A DNA stretch of 64,000 bases, from contig NZ_BJUB01000011.1 of assembly GCF_007989805.1 (NCBI RefSeq), forward strand, positions 1 to 64,000. The letters run 5' to 3'. This DNA is from Cellulomonas xylanilytica. GTDB taxonomy: Bacteria > Actinomycetota > Actinomycetes > Actinomycetales > Cellulomonadaceae. The notes under the pieces were generated by a model. It saw nothing but the letters and a program-made list of their open reading frames with translations, was not told where the DNA came from and did not search any database. The position numbers were made by a program, and so were the translations under genes. How positions within the stretch are numbered: position 1 is the stretch's first letter; each line of letters starts with the position of its first letter. Shown here one piece after another: positions 1-9,492 of the stretch.

Positions 1-93
1 TTAGGGGGTGGCTCTTTCTGTTTTCTGGACTGCTTCTCAGGTCTCGGAAGGCATGTGCCGCAACGCCTGAAACGATTGGTTCGTGCCTGCGTG

Positions 94-540
94 TCAGTGT
101 TCCGTGAGCATGGCCCCGACGATGTCGGCCAGCTCGCCGACGGGTTGCCGACCGTCCAGGACCAGCGTCGCGCCCTGCCGGAGGAGTGGTTCCACCGTCC
201 GTACGTACTCTCTGATCTCCGCGCGATCCGCCGGCGTTCTGCCGTAGGGGTTGGTGGTTCTGGTCGCGACGCGCGCGAGCAGCACGTCCAGGGGCGCAGT
301 CAGCAGGACGACGTGCTCGAACCTGTCGTAGAACAGCCCCTGGTTCTCGACCGTCCCGGAGACCACGACGTCGTGCTCCGTGGCGAGCAGGCCGGCCATG
401 CGGGGCTCATCCCACTGGCCGGGCGAGCTCTCCCACCCGTCGAGGTCGGTGTCGACGGTGTGGTGGCCGCGGTGGCGCAGCGCCTCGAGCAGCGTCGACT
501 TCCCTGCTCCGGACATGCCCGTGACCAGCACTCTCGCCAT
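94..540 (-). CDS. Small P-loop nucleotide kinase-like protein
   Basis: A 148-residue cytoplasmic protein opening directly into a Walker A loop (GMSGAGKS, residues 8-15), as in the shikimate/adenylate/gluconate kinase-like AAA group. It probably phosphorylates a small metabolite, but the substrate cannot be read from sequence. A hydrophobic strand before the conserved Thr (VVLLTAP) and an Arg-rich lid-like stretch (LLARVATRTTNPYGR) fit the kinase fold. An upstream in-frame start exists, but I chose the ATG at 540 because the P-loop then lies at the N-terminus and a TACGGT -10 element (548-553) sits 7 bases before it, suggesting a leaderless message. It lies 90 bp downstream of glgB on the same strand but probably has its own promoter. 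Confidence 0.8.
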   Translation of the reverse strand: MARVLVTGMSGAGKSTLLEALRHRGHHTVDTDLDGWESSPGQWDEPRMAGLLATEHDVVVSGTVENQGLFYDRFEHVVLLTAPLDVLLARVATRTTNPYGRTPADRAEIREYVRTVEPLLRQGATLVLDGRQPVGELADIVGAMLTEH

Positions 541-630
541 GGCGTCGACCGTAGCGCTCGCACACGGAACAGGAGGGGAGCCGGTGTGGCTTCTCCTGTT
601 CGCGGCCGTGCGGGACACGTCAGGCCAGTG

Positions 631-2811
631 TCAGCCGGCCTCGAAGACGACGACCCCCAGCGGGGGGACACGGATCGAGGCGGAGTACGGGCGGCCGTAG
701 TGCGGCTCGGGCAGTGCCTCGATCTCACCGAGGTTGCCGACGCCGGAGCCGCCGTACGCCTCGGCGTCGGAGTTGAAGATCTCGCGCCACCGGCCGCCGC
801 GCGGCAACGCCAGACGGTAGCCCTCGTGCGGGATGCCGGCGAAGTTGATGACCACGGCGACGGGAGGGGCGTCGTACCCCTTGCGCAGGAAGGCGAGGGT
901 GTTGCGGAACGCGTCGTCGGAGTCGATCCACTCGAACCCGTCAGGGGAGTGGTCGAGCTGCCAGAGAGCGGGCGTGTCCCGGTAGACGCGGTTGAGGTCC
1001 GCCACCGAGCGCATGACGCCCTGGTGGGCGGGGTCGTCGAGGGCGTGCCAGTCGAGGGAGCGCGACTCGGCCCACTCGGTCTGCTGCGCGAACTCGCTGC
1101 CCATGAAGAGCAGCTGCTTGCCGGGGTGGGTCCACTGGTAGCCGAGCAGGAGGCGGACGCCGGCGAGCTTCTGCCAGTGGTCGCCGGGCATGCGCTCGTA
1201 GAGGGACCCCTTGCCGTGCACGACCTCGTCGTGGCTGATGGGCAGCACGAACCGCTCGGAGTAGGCGTAGACCATCGAGAAGGTGATCTCGTTGTGGTGG
1301 TAGCGCCGGTGGACCGGTTGCTCGGCCAGGTAGCGCAGGGTGTCGTTCATCCAGCCCATGTTCCACTTCAGGCCGAACCCGAGACCGTTGGCGTCGGTGG
1401 GGGCGGTCACGCCGGGCCACGCGGTGGACTCCTCGGCGATCATCATGATGCCGGGGGTGCGCCGGTAGGCCGTGGCGTTGGCCTCCTGCAGGAACGAGAT
1501 GGCGTCCAGGTTCTCGCGGCCGCCGTACTGGTTGGGTCGCCACTGGCCGGGCTTGCGCGAGTAGTCGAGGTAGAGCATCGAGGCGACGGCGTCGACCCGC
1601 AGGCCGTCGACGTGGAACTCCTCGAGCCAGTAGGTGGCGTTGGCGACGAGGAAGTTGCGGACCTCGGAGCGGCCGAAGTTGAAGACGTACGTGCCCCAGT
1701 CCGGATGCTCGCCGAGCAGCGGGTCGGGGTGCTCGTAGAGCGGGGTGCCGTCGAACTGCGCGAGGGACCACTCGTCCTTGGGGAAGTGGGCGGGGACCCA
1801 GTCGACGATGACGCCGACCCCGGCCTTGTGGAGCGTGTCGACGAGGTAGCGGAAGTCGTCCGGGTGCCCGAACCGGGAGGTCGGGGCGAAGTACGACGAC
1901 ACCTGGTAGCCCCACGAGCCACCGAACGGGTGCTCGGCGACGGGCAGCAGCTCCACGTGGGTGAAGCCGAGCGAGACGACGTGCTCGGTCAGCTGGTGGG
2001 CGAGGTCCCGGTAGGACAGCCCCGCCCGCCAGGAGCCGAGGTGGACCTCGTACACGCTCATGGGAGCGGTGTGCGGGTCACGCGCAGCGCGGGCGGCGAG
2101 CCAGGCGTCGTCGGTCCAGCGGTAGCGCGACTCCACGACCACGGAGGCCGTCGCGGGCGGCACCTCGGTGCCCTGCGCCAGCGGGTCGGCCTTCTGCCGC
2201 CACGAGCCGTCGCTGCCGAGGACCTCGAACTTGTAGCGGGCGCCGGCGCCGACCTCGGGGGCGAAGACCTCCCAGACGCCGCTGTCCCCGAGGGAACGCA
2301 TGGCGTGGGACGCGCCCTGCCAGTAGTTGAAGTCACCGACGACGCGCACGGCGCGGGCGTTCGGGGCCCAGACGGCGAACGACGTGCCGCTGACCTCGCC
2401 CAGCTCGCCGGGGTAGGTGCGGACGTTGGCGCCGAGGACGGTCCAGAGCTGCTCGTGCCGGCCCTCGCGCACCAGGTGGCGGTCCAGCTCTTGGACGGTC
2501 GGCAGGAAGCGGTACGGGTCGTCGACGGTGGTGGTGTGCCCGTCGTACGTCACCTCGATGCGGTAGTCGGGGACGTCGTCGCCGGGCAGGACCGCGACCC
2601 AGATGCCGTCCTGCTCGTGGCGTGCCGCGACCCGGGACGACGACGTGACGACGACCACCGACTCGGCGAGGGGTCGCAGGGTGCGGACGGTGACGCCACC
2701 ACCCCCGACGTGCGGGCCGAGGACGTCGTGCGGCGCGTAGTACGCGCCGTGCGCGACGGTTCGCAGGGTGTCGTGGTCGACGGGAACCGGAGAGGGGGCG
2801 GCCGGGCTCAT
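631..2811 (-). CDS. glgB: 1,4-alpha-glucan branching enzyme GlgB (GH13)
   Basis: Cytoplasmic branching enzyme: cuts alpha-1,4-glucan chains and re-attaches them as alpha-1,6 branches. About 726 residues, the usual size. An N-terminal beta-sandwich region is followed by a CBM48-like domain (the [18 protein letters not shown] motif region) and the GH13 barrel. The nucleophile is Asp407 ([10 protein letters not shown]) and the acid/base lies in the MIAEES motif (Glu460/461); the [10 protein letters not shown] motif is present. The ATG at 2811 is preferred over a TTG 12 bases upstream. It is the acceptor-processing partner of GlgE but is separated here from glgE-treS-mak by about 10 kb of mannan-utilisation genes. 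It may be read through from the HTH-less sensor gene, whose stop lies 60 bp upstream. Confidence 0.96.
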   Translation of the reverse strand: MSPAAPSPVPVDHDTLRTVAHGAYYAPHDVLGPHVGGGGVTVRTLRPLAESVVVVTSSSRVAARHEQDGIWVAVLPGDDVPDYRIEVTYDGHTTTVDDPYRFLPTVQELDRHLVREGRHEQLWTVLGANVRTYPGELGEVSGTSFAVWAPNARAVRVVGDFNYWQGASHAMRSLGDSGVWEVFAPEVGAGARYKFEVLGSDGSWRQKADPLAQGTEVPPATASVVVESRYRWTDDAWLAARAARDPHTAPMSVYEVHLGSWRAGLSYRDLAHQLTEHVVSLGFTHVELLPVAEHPFGGSWGYQVSSYFAPTSRFGHPDDFRYLVDTLHKAGVGVIVDWVPAHFPKDEWSLAQFDGTPLYEHPDPLLGEHPDWGTYVFNFGRSEVRNFLVANATYWLEEFHVDGLRVDAVASMLYLDYSRKPGQWRPNQYGGRENLDAISFLQEANATAYRRTPGIMMIAEESTAWPGVTAPTDANGLGFGLKWNMGWMNDTLRYLAEQPVHRRYHHNEITFSMVYAYSERFVLPISHDEVVHGKGSLYERMPGDHWQKLAGVRLLLGYQWTHPGKQLLFMGSEFAQQTEWAESRSLDWHALDDPAHQGVMRSVADLNRVYRDTPALWQLDHSPDGFEWIDSDDAFRNTLAFLRKGYDAPPVAVVINFAGIPHEGYRLALPRGGRWREIFNSDAEAYGGSGVGNLGEIEALPEPHYGRPYSASIRVPPLGVVVFEAG

Positions 2812-2871
2812 GTCCCTACCCAACCACCCGTGGAGGTTCCGCGCAGGACGGTCCTCGGGGTGACCTGCGCC

Positions 2872-3726
2872 TCAGCCGTCGGCGGTCGGTGCGGTGGTCG
2901 TGGTGCCGCGCGCGACGAGCCGGGGCAGCGGCGCGGTGTAGGAGCGGACGGTCCCGGAGGCGAGGAGATTGAGCACGCAGTCGGCGACCTGCACGCCCAT
3001 GGCGTGCACGTCGAGGCTCATGGCCGACAGGGCGGGGTGGGACAGCCGGCACAGCGCGGAGTCGTCCCAGGCCAGGAGCGACAGACGCTCGGGCACGGCG
3101 ACGTCCATCTCGTGGGCCACACCGAGCCCGGCGACGGCCATGACGTCGTTGTCGTAGATGATCGCCGACGGGGGACTGCCGCGGCCGAGCAGCGCCCGGG
3201 TGGCACGGGTGCCGGACTCCTCGCCGTAGTCACCCTCGACGACCGCGCCGTGGGCACCGAGACGGGCGCACTCACCCATGAACGCGTCCGTCCGCGCCTG
3301 GGTGTGCGCGAGGTGGCGCGGGCCGCTGACGCGGGCCAGGCGGCGGTGGCCCAGACCGACCAGGTGGGTCACCGCGGTGCGCATGGCCTGGGCGTTGTCG
3401 ATCCACACGTTGGCGAACGGCAGGTTCGGGCTCGGGCCGCCGACGATCACCGTCGGGATGCCGAGCTCGCCGAGCACCTCGAGCCGGGCGTCCTCGAGCG
3501 CGATGTTGACCACCACGACCGCGTCGACGAGCTTGCCCTCGCCCCAGCGGCGGTACGTGCGGATCTCCGCGTCGTGGTCGGGGACGACGTGCAGCAGCAG
3601 GGACCGTCCCTCGGCGGCGAGGGACTCCTCGATGCCGCCGATGAGCTCCATGAAGAACGGCTCGAAGCCGAGCATGCGGGCGGGTCGAGCAAGGACGAGT
3701 CCCACCGCGTCGAGCCCATGTGCCAT
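2872..3726 (-). CDS. LacI/GalR-type ligand-binding protein lacking the HTH domain
   Basis: A 284-residue protein matching the periplasmic-binding-protein-like sensor half of LacI/GalR repressors. It starts at the first core strand (AVGLVLARPARMLGFEPFFMEL), has the family signature LGHRRLARVSGPR, and ends with the usual PLPRLVARGTT region. The roughly 55-residue N-terminal helix-turn-helix and hinge of LacI proteins are absent. Extending upstream in frame adds only about 19 unrelated residues before the beta-mannosidase stop region, so the domain is not simply mis-started. It follows the beta-mannosidase gene by 31 bp on the same strand, so it is probably co-transcribed. It could be a sugar sensor acting through a partner, or a decaying repressor. 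Expression and ligand are unknown. Confidence 0.8.
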   Translation of the reverse strand: MAHGLDAVGLVLARPARMLGFEPFFMELIGGIEESLAAEGRSLLLHVVPDHDAEIRTYRRWGEGKLVDAVVVVNIALEDARLEVLGELGIPTVIVGGPSPNLPFANVWIDNAQAMRTAVTHLVGLGHRRLARVSGPRHLAHTQARTDAFMGECARLGAHGAVVEGDYGEESGTRATRALLGRGSPPSAIIYDNDVMAVAGLGVAHEMDVAVPERLSLLAWDDSALCRLSHPALSAMSLDVHAMGVQVADCVLNLLASGTVRSYTAPLPRLVARGTTTTAPTADG

Positions 3727-3757
3727 GGTCGCGAGCGTACCTGCGGTGGGACCGGGA

Positions 3758-6274
3758 TCAGGCCGTCGACTGGGTGAGGTCACGTGCGCCGAGCCGGGGG
3801 AGCACCACGTCGTTGGCGGAGCGCAGCACGGGGGCGCGGGTCAGGGCGGCGGGGTCGAACGTGCCGCGGGTGCGCACGTGGAAGGCGGCGCTGGAGCCCG
3901 CCGGGAGGTCGACGAGCGCGGTGTCGACGACCGCGTCGGGGTCGAGCCGGTCGACGAGGAGCGTGACGTCGCGGACGAGGGAGGTGGCGCGGACGTCCAC
4001 GCGGTAGCCGTCCTGCACGGGGGAGACCGTGGCGTGTAGGGCGTCCGGGTCGAGCGCCAGGTCGACGTCCTCGACCCAGGTGTGGACGGTCTGCAGCGCG
4101 CCGAGCCGCACGACGAGCACCTCGCGGGTCGGGTCCGACGGCGTCGCGATCGTGGCCGGCAGGGCGAACGTGCCGACGGACCAGGCGCCGACGGCGAGCG
4201 CGAGGTCCTCCTCGGCGAGGACGGTCCCGTCGAGCCGCTGACGGGAGAGGCGGACGACGCCCTGCCAGATGACCGGGGTCTCGTTGACCACCGCGAGCAC
4301 CTCGCGGCCCTCCCGCGGCTGGACGGTGAGCAGGCGGGACGCGTACGCGGACCGCAGCGCGTACCAGAGCGGCTTGGGGCGCTCGTCGCCGTCGATCGCG
4401 GCCCATGAGGTGACGGGCCAGCAGTCGTTGAGCTGCCAGACGATGGCGCCGGCGGTGCGCGGCCACCAGGACCGGTAGTGCTCGATGGCGAACCGGACGG
4501 CGCGCGCCTGGTTCAGCTGGGCCGCCCAGTGCCAGTCGGCGAAGTCCTCGGGGACGCCGAGGTGGGGCTCCATGCCGCGGTCGAGCTTGCCGTTGCCGTC
4601 CTCGGCCTTCTGGTGCAGCAGGAAGGTCGGGTCGTCCTTGGTCAGCGGACCGCCGTCGGCCGCGTGGACCGCGCGGGTCAGGGTGGCCCACGTCGGCGGA
4701 CCCTGGAACCCGAACTCCGAGCAGAACCGGGGGACGTCGTCGCCGTAGACGCGGTAGTCGACGCGGTTCCAAACCTCCCACTGGTGGAACGTGCCGTGGT
4801 CGGGGTCGTTGGGGTGGACCTCGGTGAGCGCGGCACCGGGGGAGTACGGGCTGCCATCGGAGTACGGGCGGGTGGGGTCCAGCTCCGCGACGACGCCCTT
4901 CAGCAGCTCGGTGGCGTAGCGGAAGCCCCAGGTCCGCCCCTGCAGCTCCTCCTGCCAGCCCCAGTCCATGAAGCCCCAGAGGTTCTCGTTGCCACCGTTC
5001 CAGAGCACGAGGGAGGGGTGCGGGGTCAGGCGGGCGACGTGCTCGCGGGCCTCCGCCTCGAGCTCGTCCCAGAGCGGCTGCTCCTCCGGGTACGCCGCGC
5101 AGGCCAGCAGGAAGTCCTGCCACACCAGCAGGCCGCGCTCGTCGCACAGGTCGTAGAAGTCCTCGGACTCGTAGATGCCGCCGCCCCAGATGCGCACGAG
5201 GTTGAGGTTGGCGTCCACCGCCTGGTCCAGCCGGTGTGCCAGGCGCTCGCGGGTGATGCGGGTGAGGAGGTGGTCGTCGGGGATCCAGTTGGCGCCCTTG
5301 ACGAAGATCGGGCGGCCGTTGACCCGGAACGTGAAGGCGGTCCCGTGGTCGTCGGCCCCGGTGTCCAGCTCGACCGTGCGGAAACCGATCCGGCGGGACC
5401 ACGTGTCGAGCGGCTCCTCGGGGTCGGGCCCGAGCAGGGCGACCGTGAGCTCCGAGAGCGGCTGCGCGCCGTGGCCGACGGGCCACCACAGCGGGGCGTG
5501 CGGGACCTCGAGGACGAGGACGGCCGAGCTCGCGTCGCCGGGCACCGTCACGGTGGCGTCGACCCCGGCGACCCGCGCGTGCACGGTGAGCGGGGCGTCG
5601 CCGCCCGCCAGTCCGGAGCGCTCGATCGTCGTGTGCACCTCGACGCGGCCGGTCCCGTCGGGGTCGACGGTGACGAGCGGCCGGACGCCGGCGAGGCGGG
5701 CGACCGTCCAGCGCTCGACGGTCACCGGCCGCCACAGGCCTGCGGTCTGCAGGTCCGGTCCCCAGTCCCAGCCGAACGAGCAGGCCATCTTGCGGACCAT
5801 GTTGAACGGCTGCTCGTACGCCAGCGGCCGCGGTCCGAGCCGCACGGCCTCGGCCTCGGCGTGGACGAGGGCGGACTGCAGCAGGACGCGCAGGCGCTGC
5901 GTGGTCGGCCGGAGCAGGTCGCGCACGTCGAAGCGGTAGGACCGGTGCTGGTTGGCCGTCCGGCCGAGCTCGTGGCCGTCGAACGTGATCGTCGCGACGG
6001 TGTCGATGCCGCCGAAGACGAGGTCGACGCGCTCGTCGGGAGCGGCCGGCGCGAGGTCGAGGTCGCTCTCGTACGCCCAGTCGACGCGCTTCATCCACGC
6101 CAGGTGCTCCTCGTTGCGGTCGAGGTACGGGTCGGGGATGAGGCCCGCCTCGAGCAGCGCCGTGTGGCTGGTGCCCGGGACGCGGGCGCGGACGCGGCGC
6201 ACGTCGAGGTCGGTCGGGACGGGGCCGGCGACGGCGGTCAGCGTCCAGCCGTCGTACAGGTCCTGGGTGTTCAT
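3758..6274 (-). CDS. Beta-mannosidase, GH2 family
   Basis: A cytoplasmic exo-hydrolase of 838 residues with no signal peptide, predicted to release mannose from the non-reducing end of beta-1,4-manno-oligosaccharides. The GH2 layout is clear: N-terminal jelly roll, Ig-like domain, TIM barrel. Beta-mannosidase hallmarks are CSFGWDWGP, the WGGGIYESEDFYDLCDERG barrel strand, acid/base Glu430 in LWNGGNEN, nucleophile Glu520 in CSEFGFQ, and IVWQLNDCWP. The ATG at 6274 is preceded by AGGAG; an earlier in-frame start gives a non-conserved Arg-rich tail. It is divergent from the alpha-galactosidase gene and transcribed from a promoter that shares a 29-bp block with the importer operon, so joint control by the ROK repressor is likely. 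Other GH2 activities are less likely given these motifs. Confidence 0.94.
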   Translation of the reverse strand: MNTQDLYDGWTLTAVAGPVPTDLDVRRVRARVPGTSHTALLEAGLIPDPYLDRNEEHLAWMKRVDWAYESDLDLAPAAPDERVDLVFGGIDTVATITFDGHELGRTANQHRSYRFDVRDLLRPTTQRLRVLLQSALVHAEAEAVRLGPRPLAYEQPFNMVRKMACSFGWDWGPDLQTAGLWRPVTVERWTVARLAGVRPLVTVDPDGTGRVEVHTTIERSGLAGGDAPLTVHARVAGVDATVTVPGDASSAVLVLEVPHAPLWWPVGHGAQPLSELTVALLGPDPEEPLDTWSRRIGFRTVELDTGADDHGTAFTFRVNGRPIFVKGANWIPDDHLLTRITRERLAHRLDQAVDANLNLVRIWGGGIYESEDFYDLCDERGLLVWQDFLLACAAYPEEQPLWDELEAEAREHVARLTPHPSLVLWNGGNENLWGFMDWGWQEELQGRTWGFRYATELLKGVVAELDPTRPYSDGSPYSPGAALTEVHPNDPDHGTFHQWEVWNRVDYRVYGDDVPRFCSEFGFQGPPTWATLTRAVHAADGGPLTKDDPTFLLHQKAEDGNGKLDRGMEPHLGVPEDFADWHWAAQLNQARAVRFAIEHYRSWWPRTAGAIVWQLNDCWPVTSWAAIDGDERPKPLWYALRSAYASRLLTVQPREGREVLAVVNETPVIWQGVVRLSRQRLDGTVLAEEDLALAVGAWSVGTFALPATIATPSDPTREVLVVRLGALQTVHTWVEDVDLALDPDALHATVSPVQDGYRVDVRATSLVRDVTLLVDRLDPDAVVDTALVDLPAGSSAAFHVRTRGTFDPAALTRAPVLRSANDVVLPRLGARDLTQSTA

Positions 6275-6382
6275 CGTCGAGCTCCTGGGTCCGGGGGTCC
6301 GGCGTGCGTGCGCCGCATCCTCGCGACGTACATCGTCGGCTCCCGGGGAGGGGCCGATCATCTGGCAAGTACCCTGGAGCCA

Positions 6383-6411
6383 TTGTTAGACAACTGAATA
6401 AAGTAAGTCAA
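6383..6411 (-). promoter_or_regulatory. Beta-mannosidase promoter with embedded ROK-type operator
   Basis: On the minus strand: -35 TTGACT (6411-6406), 17-bp spacer, -10 TAACAA (6388-6383), about 108 bp before the beta-mannosidase start. Read on the plus strand the same block carries two direct repeats with an 18-bp period, TTAGACAA (6386-6393) and TAAGTCAA (6404-6411). The block matches the importer promoter at 11891-11919 at 24 of 29 positions. A protein bound here would block both RNA polymerase hexamers, as expected for a repressor. Assignment to the ROK protein at 12.0 kb is inference. Confidence 0.75.
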
Positions 6412-6469
6412 TGTCGCAGCGCCGTAGCGTTGTACCGATCCACCCCGACCGACCAGGAGATGCCCTCCC

Positions 6470-8608
6470 GTGACCACCGCTGCTCCCTCGCCCGACGTCC
6501 TGCACCTGCGCGCCGAGGGGGTCAGCCTCGTCGTGGACCTCAGCGGTGGGACCCTGCCCCGGATCCTGCACTGGGGCCGTGACCTCGGCGACCTGGACGC
6601 GGCCGGCCTCGATGCCGCCCGCCTCGGCTGGCAGGGCGTCCCGCACGGGTACCCGGTCGACGGCCCGGTCGAGGTGGCGGTCCTGCCGCAGGAGTCCGCC
6701 GGGTTCCTCGGCACGCCAGGGCTCGTCGGCAGCCGCGCCGGGCAGGACTTCTCGACGGCGTTCGCCGTCCGCTCCCACGAGGTCCTCACCACCGACGACG
6801 GGACGCAGCGCCTGACGGTCGACGCGGCGGACGACGCCGCACGGCTCGGGCTGCTGCTGGAGCTGGAGCTGACGCCCCAGGGGCTCGTCCGGCAGCGAGC
6901 GACCCTGACGAACGACTCCGAGGACGTCTACAGCCTCGACGCCCTGCTCCTCACGCTGCCCGTCCCCGCCGTCGCGACCGAGCTGCTCGACTTCACCGGC
7001 CGGTGGGCGCGGGAGCGCAGCCCCCAGCGCACGGCCTTCACCCACGGCACGCGGCTGCGGGAGAACCGGCGCGGCCGGACCGGCTACGACGCCGCGTTTG
7101 TGCTCGTCGCCGGGACCGCCGGCTTCGCCAACCGCACGGGCGAGGTCTGGGGGCTGCACACCGCCTGGTCCGGCAACCACCGCTCGCTCGCCGAGCGCAG
7201 CCACTACCACCCCGGGCTGCTCGGCGGCGGCGAGCTGCTGGGGTCGGGGGAGGTGCGGCTGGGCCGTGGCGAGTCGTACGCCAGCCCCTGGGTCTACGGG
7301 TCGTGGGGGCTCGGGCTCGACGCGCTCTCCGGCCGGTTCCACGCCTGGATGCGGGCGCGGCCGCAGCACCCGCGCACGCCCCGCCCCGTCACGCTGAACA
7401 CCTGGGAGGCCGTGTACTTCCAGCACGACCTCGGCAGGCTCACCGCGCTCGCGGACGCCGCCGCCGCGGTCGGTGCCGAGCGGTTCGTGCTCGACGACGG
7501 GTGGTTCGGGGACCGTCGCGACGACACCCGGGCGCTCGGCGACTGGTACGTGTCCGCGGACGTGTGGCCGCAGGGGCTGCACCCGCTGGTCGAGCACGTC
7601 ACCGGCCTGGGGCTGCAGTTCGGCCTCTGGGTGGAGCCCGAGATGGTCAACCCCGACTCCGACGTCGCTCGCGCGCACCCGGACTGGACGCTCCGGGTGC
7701 CGTCACGGCTGCCGCGGGAGGCCCGCCACCAGCAGGTGCTGGACCTCGCCGTCCCCGAGGCGTACGCGTACATCCTCGAGCGCCTCGACGCCCTGCTCAC
7801 CGAGTACCCGATCGGGTACCTCAAGTGGGACCACAACCGCGACCTGGTCGACGCCGGGCACGGGGGAGCCCCCGGCGTGCACGGGCAGACGCTCGCCGTC
7901 TACCGGCTGCTCGACGAGCTGCGCGCGCTGCACCCCGGCGTCGAGATCGAGTCCTGCTCGTCGGGCGGCGCCCGCGTCGACCTGGAGATCCTGCAGCGCA
8001 CCGACCGCGTGTGGGCCAGCGACTGCATCGACGCGTTCGAGCGCCAGCAGATCCAGCGGTGGACCAACCTGCTGATCCCGCTCGAGCTGATCGGTGCGCA
8101 CGTCGGCTCCGGCACGGCGCACAGCACCGGTCGCCGGCACGACCTGTCGTTCCGGGCGGCGACCGCGCTGTTCGGGCACCTCGGCGTCGAGTGGGACCTC
8201 CAGGAGGCCGACGAGGCGCAGCTCACCGACCTGGCCGCCTGGATCGCGCTGTACAAGGACCTGCGGCCGCTGCTGCACAGCGGGACCGCCGTGCACGCCG
8301 ACGTGGTCGACCCCGTCCTGGCGGTGCACGGCGTGGTCGCGCAGGACCGCGGCGACGCGCTGTACGCCGTCGCGATGACGGGACGCTCGACGAGCACGTC
8401 GCTCCCACGCCTGACGCTGCCCGGCCTCGACCCGGACGCGCTCTACGACGTGCGCCCCCAGGCTCCCGGCGACGTCGTGGACCACGCACCGGCGTGGTGG
8501 ACCGGCGAGGGCGTGCGGCTGCCCGGCCGGCTGCTGTCCGGTGCGGGGCTCGAGACGCCCCTGCAGCTGCCCGAGCGGATCGCGCTGGTGCGGGCGACGC
8601 GGGTGTGA
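6470..8608 (+). CDS. Alpha-galactosidase, GH36 family
   Basis: A cytoplasmic enzyme of 712 residues that should remove alpha-1,6-linked galactose from galactomanno-oligosaccharides, melibiose or raffinose-type sugars. It has the GH36 N-terminal beta-supersandwich and central barrel with nucleophile Asp454 in YLKWDHNRD, the SCSSGGARVDLE substrate loop, and acid/base Asp518 in WASDCIDAFERQQIQ. WVEPEMVNPDSD is also characteristic. The start is GTG at 6470, placed 9-10 bases after CAGGAGA; a nearby ATG at 6460 is in another frame. It diverges from the beta-mannosidase gene, with the shared operator block between them, and ends at a strong hairpin shared with the convergent importer operon. The pair suits galactomannan side-chain and backbone cleavage. 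Confidence 0.95.
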   Translation: MTTAAPSPDVLHLRAEGVSLVVDLSGGTLPRILHWGRDLGDLDAAGLDAARLGWQGVPHGYPVDGPVEVAVLPQESAGFLGTPGLVGSRAGQDFSTAFAVRSHEVLTTDDGTQRLTVDAADDAARLGLLLELELTPQGLVRQRATLTNDSEDVYSLDALLLTLPVPAVATELLDFTGRWARERSPQRTAFTHGTRLRENRRGRTGYDAAFVLVAGTAGFANRTGEVWGLHTAWSGNHRSLAERSHYHPGLLGGGELLGSGEVRLGRGESYASPWVYGSWGLGLDALSGRFHAWMRARPQHPRTPRPVTLNTWEAVYFQHDLGRLTALADAAAAVGAERFVLDDGWFGDRRDDTRALGDWYVSADVWPQGLHPLVEHVTGLGLQFGLWVEPEMVNPDSDVARAHPDWTLRVPSRLPREARHQQVLDLAVPEAYAYILERLDALLTEYPIGYLKWDHNRDLVDAGHGGAPGVHGQTLAVYRLLDELRALHPGVEIESCSSGGARVDLEILQRTDRVWASDCIDAFERQQIQRWTNLLIPLELIGAHVGSGTAHSTGRRHDLSFRAATALFGHLGVEWDLQEADEAQLTDLAAWIALYKDLRPLLHSGTAVHADVVDPVLAVHGVVAQDRGDALYAVAMTGRSTSTSLPRLTLPGLDPDALYDVRPQAPGDVVDHAPAWWTGEGVRLPGRLLSGAGLETPLQLPERIALVRATRV

Positions 8609-8611
8609 ACG

Positions 8612-8648
8612 ACGGGAGGGGGCAGCCGGCGCGGCTGCCCCCTCCCGT
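8612..8648. terminator. Bidirectional hairpin terminator
   Basis: A perfect 16-bp stem (8612-8627 with 8633-8648) with a 5-base loop lies between the alpha-galactosidase stop and the stop of the convergent sugar permease. The stem is symmetrical, so it can serve both transcripts. There is no U-tract, which is common in GC-rich actinobacteria. Confidence 0.85.
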
Positions 8649-8667
8649 GCGCTCGCCTCGGCGCCGG

Positions 8668-9492
8668 CTACTTGGTCGCGCCCGACGTGAACCCGTTGTA
8701 GATGTACCGCTGCAGGAACAGGAACAGCACCAGGATCGGGATGATCGTGATGACCACGCCGGCCGAGATGATCTCCCACTGCGAGCCGTACGGGCCCTTG
8801 AAGTCGAACAGCGTGGTCGAGATCGGCCGCAGCTCCTTGGAGGGCAGGTAGAGGAACGGCAGGTAGAACTCGTTGTAGATCGCGATGCCCTTGATGATGA
8901 CGACGGTCGCGATCGCCGGCTTGAGGTTGGGCAGGATGATCTGGAAGAAGATCCGCAGGTGCCCGGCTCCCTCGATCTTCGCCGCCTCGTCGAGCGACTT
9001 GGGGATCGCCCGGATGAACTGCAGGAAGATGTAGATCGAGATGATGTCCGTGCCCATGAAGATCAGGATCAGCGCGAACCGGGAGTCGTAGAGGCCCAGG
9101 CCGTTGATGATCTGGAACGTCGCGACCTGCGTGGTGACACCCGGGACCAGCGTCGCCAGGAGGAACAGGGCCAGCACCGTGGTGCGTCCGGCGAAGCGGA
9201 AGCGGTCGAGGGCGTACGCCGTGGCGGCGCCGATGAGGATCGTGCCGACGATCGCCATGGCGAAGATGAAGACGGTGTTGCCGAACGCGGCGAGCATGTT
9301 GCCGCGCGTGAACGCGGTGACGTAGTTCTCGATGTTGCCCCAGTCGGCGGGCAGCGTCATCGGGCCGGTCGAGAGGAACTCCTGGCTCGTCTTGAAGGAC
9401 CCGAACAGGATGAGGCCCAGGGGCAGCAGCATCACGATCGAGGCGACGACCAGCGAGACGTACTTCGCCGTGGTGGTAGCGGTACGGATCAT
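8668..9492 (-). CDS. CUT1 sugar ABC transporter permease (MalG-type)
   Basis: The second membrane subunit of a carbohydrate importer: 274 residues, about six membrane spans, with the cytoplasmic EAA loop (EAAKIEGAG, residues 169-177) that contacts the ATPase. The ATG at 9492 overlaps the stop of the upstream permease by 4 bp, giving translational coupling; a much longer open frame upstream in this phase is a shadow of the other permease. Last gene of the binding protein-permease-permease operon. No ATPase gene is present, so a shared MsiK-type ATPase encoded elsewhere is probably used. Position next to beta-mannosidase and alpha-galactosidase suggests manno- or galactomanno-oligosaccharides. 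Confidence 0.93.
   Translation of the reverse strand: MIRTATTTAKYVSLVVASIVMLLPLGLILFGSFKTSQEFLSTGPMTLPADWGNIENYVTAFTRGNMLAAFGNTVFIFAMAIVGTILIGAATAYALDRFRFAGRTTVLALFLLATLVPGVTTQVATFQIINGLGLYDSRFALILIFMGTDIISIYIFLQFIRAIPKSLDEAAKIEGAGHLRIFFQIILPNLKPAIATVVIIKGIAIYNEFYLPFLYLPSKELRPISTTLFDFKGPYGSQWEIISAGVVITIIPILVLFLFLQRYIYNGFTSGATK

Noticed and set aside
55..3777. Open frame of about 1240 codons on the plus strand
   Set aside because: It is antisense to glgB and the sensor gene; composition is dominated by Arg, Val, Gly and Asp with no motif. Long open antisense frames are a normal by-product of this GC content.
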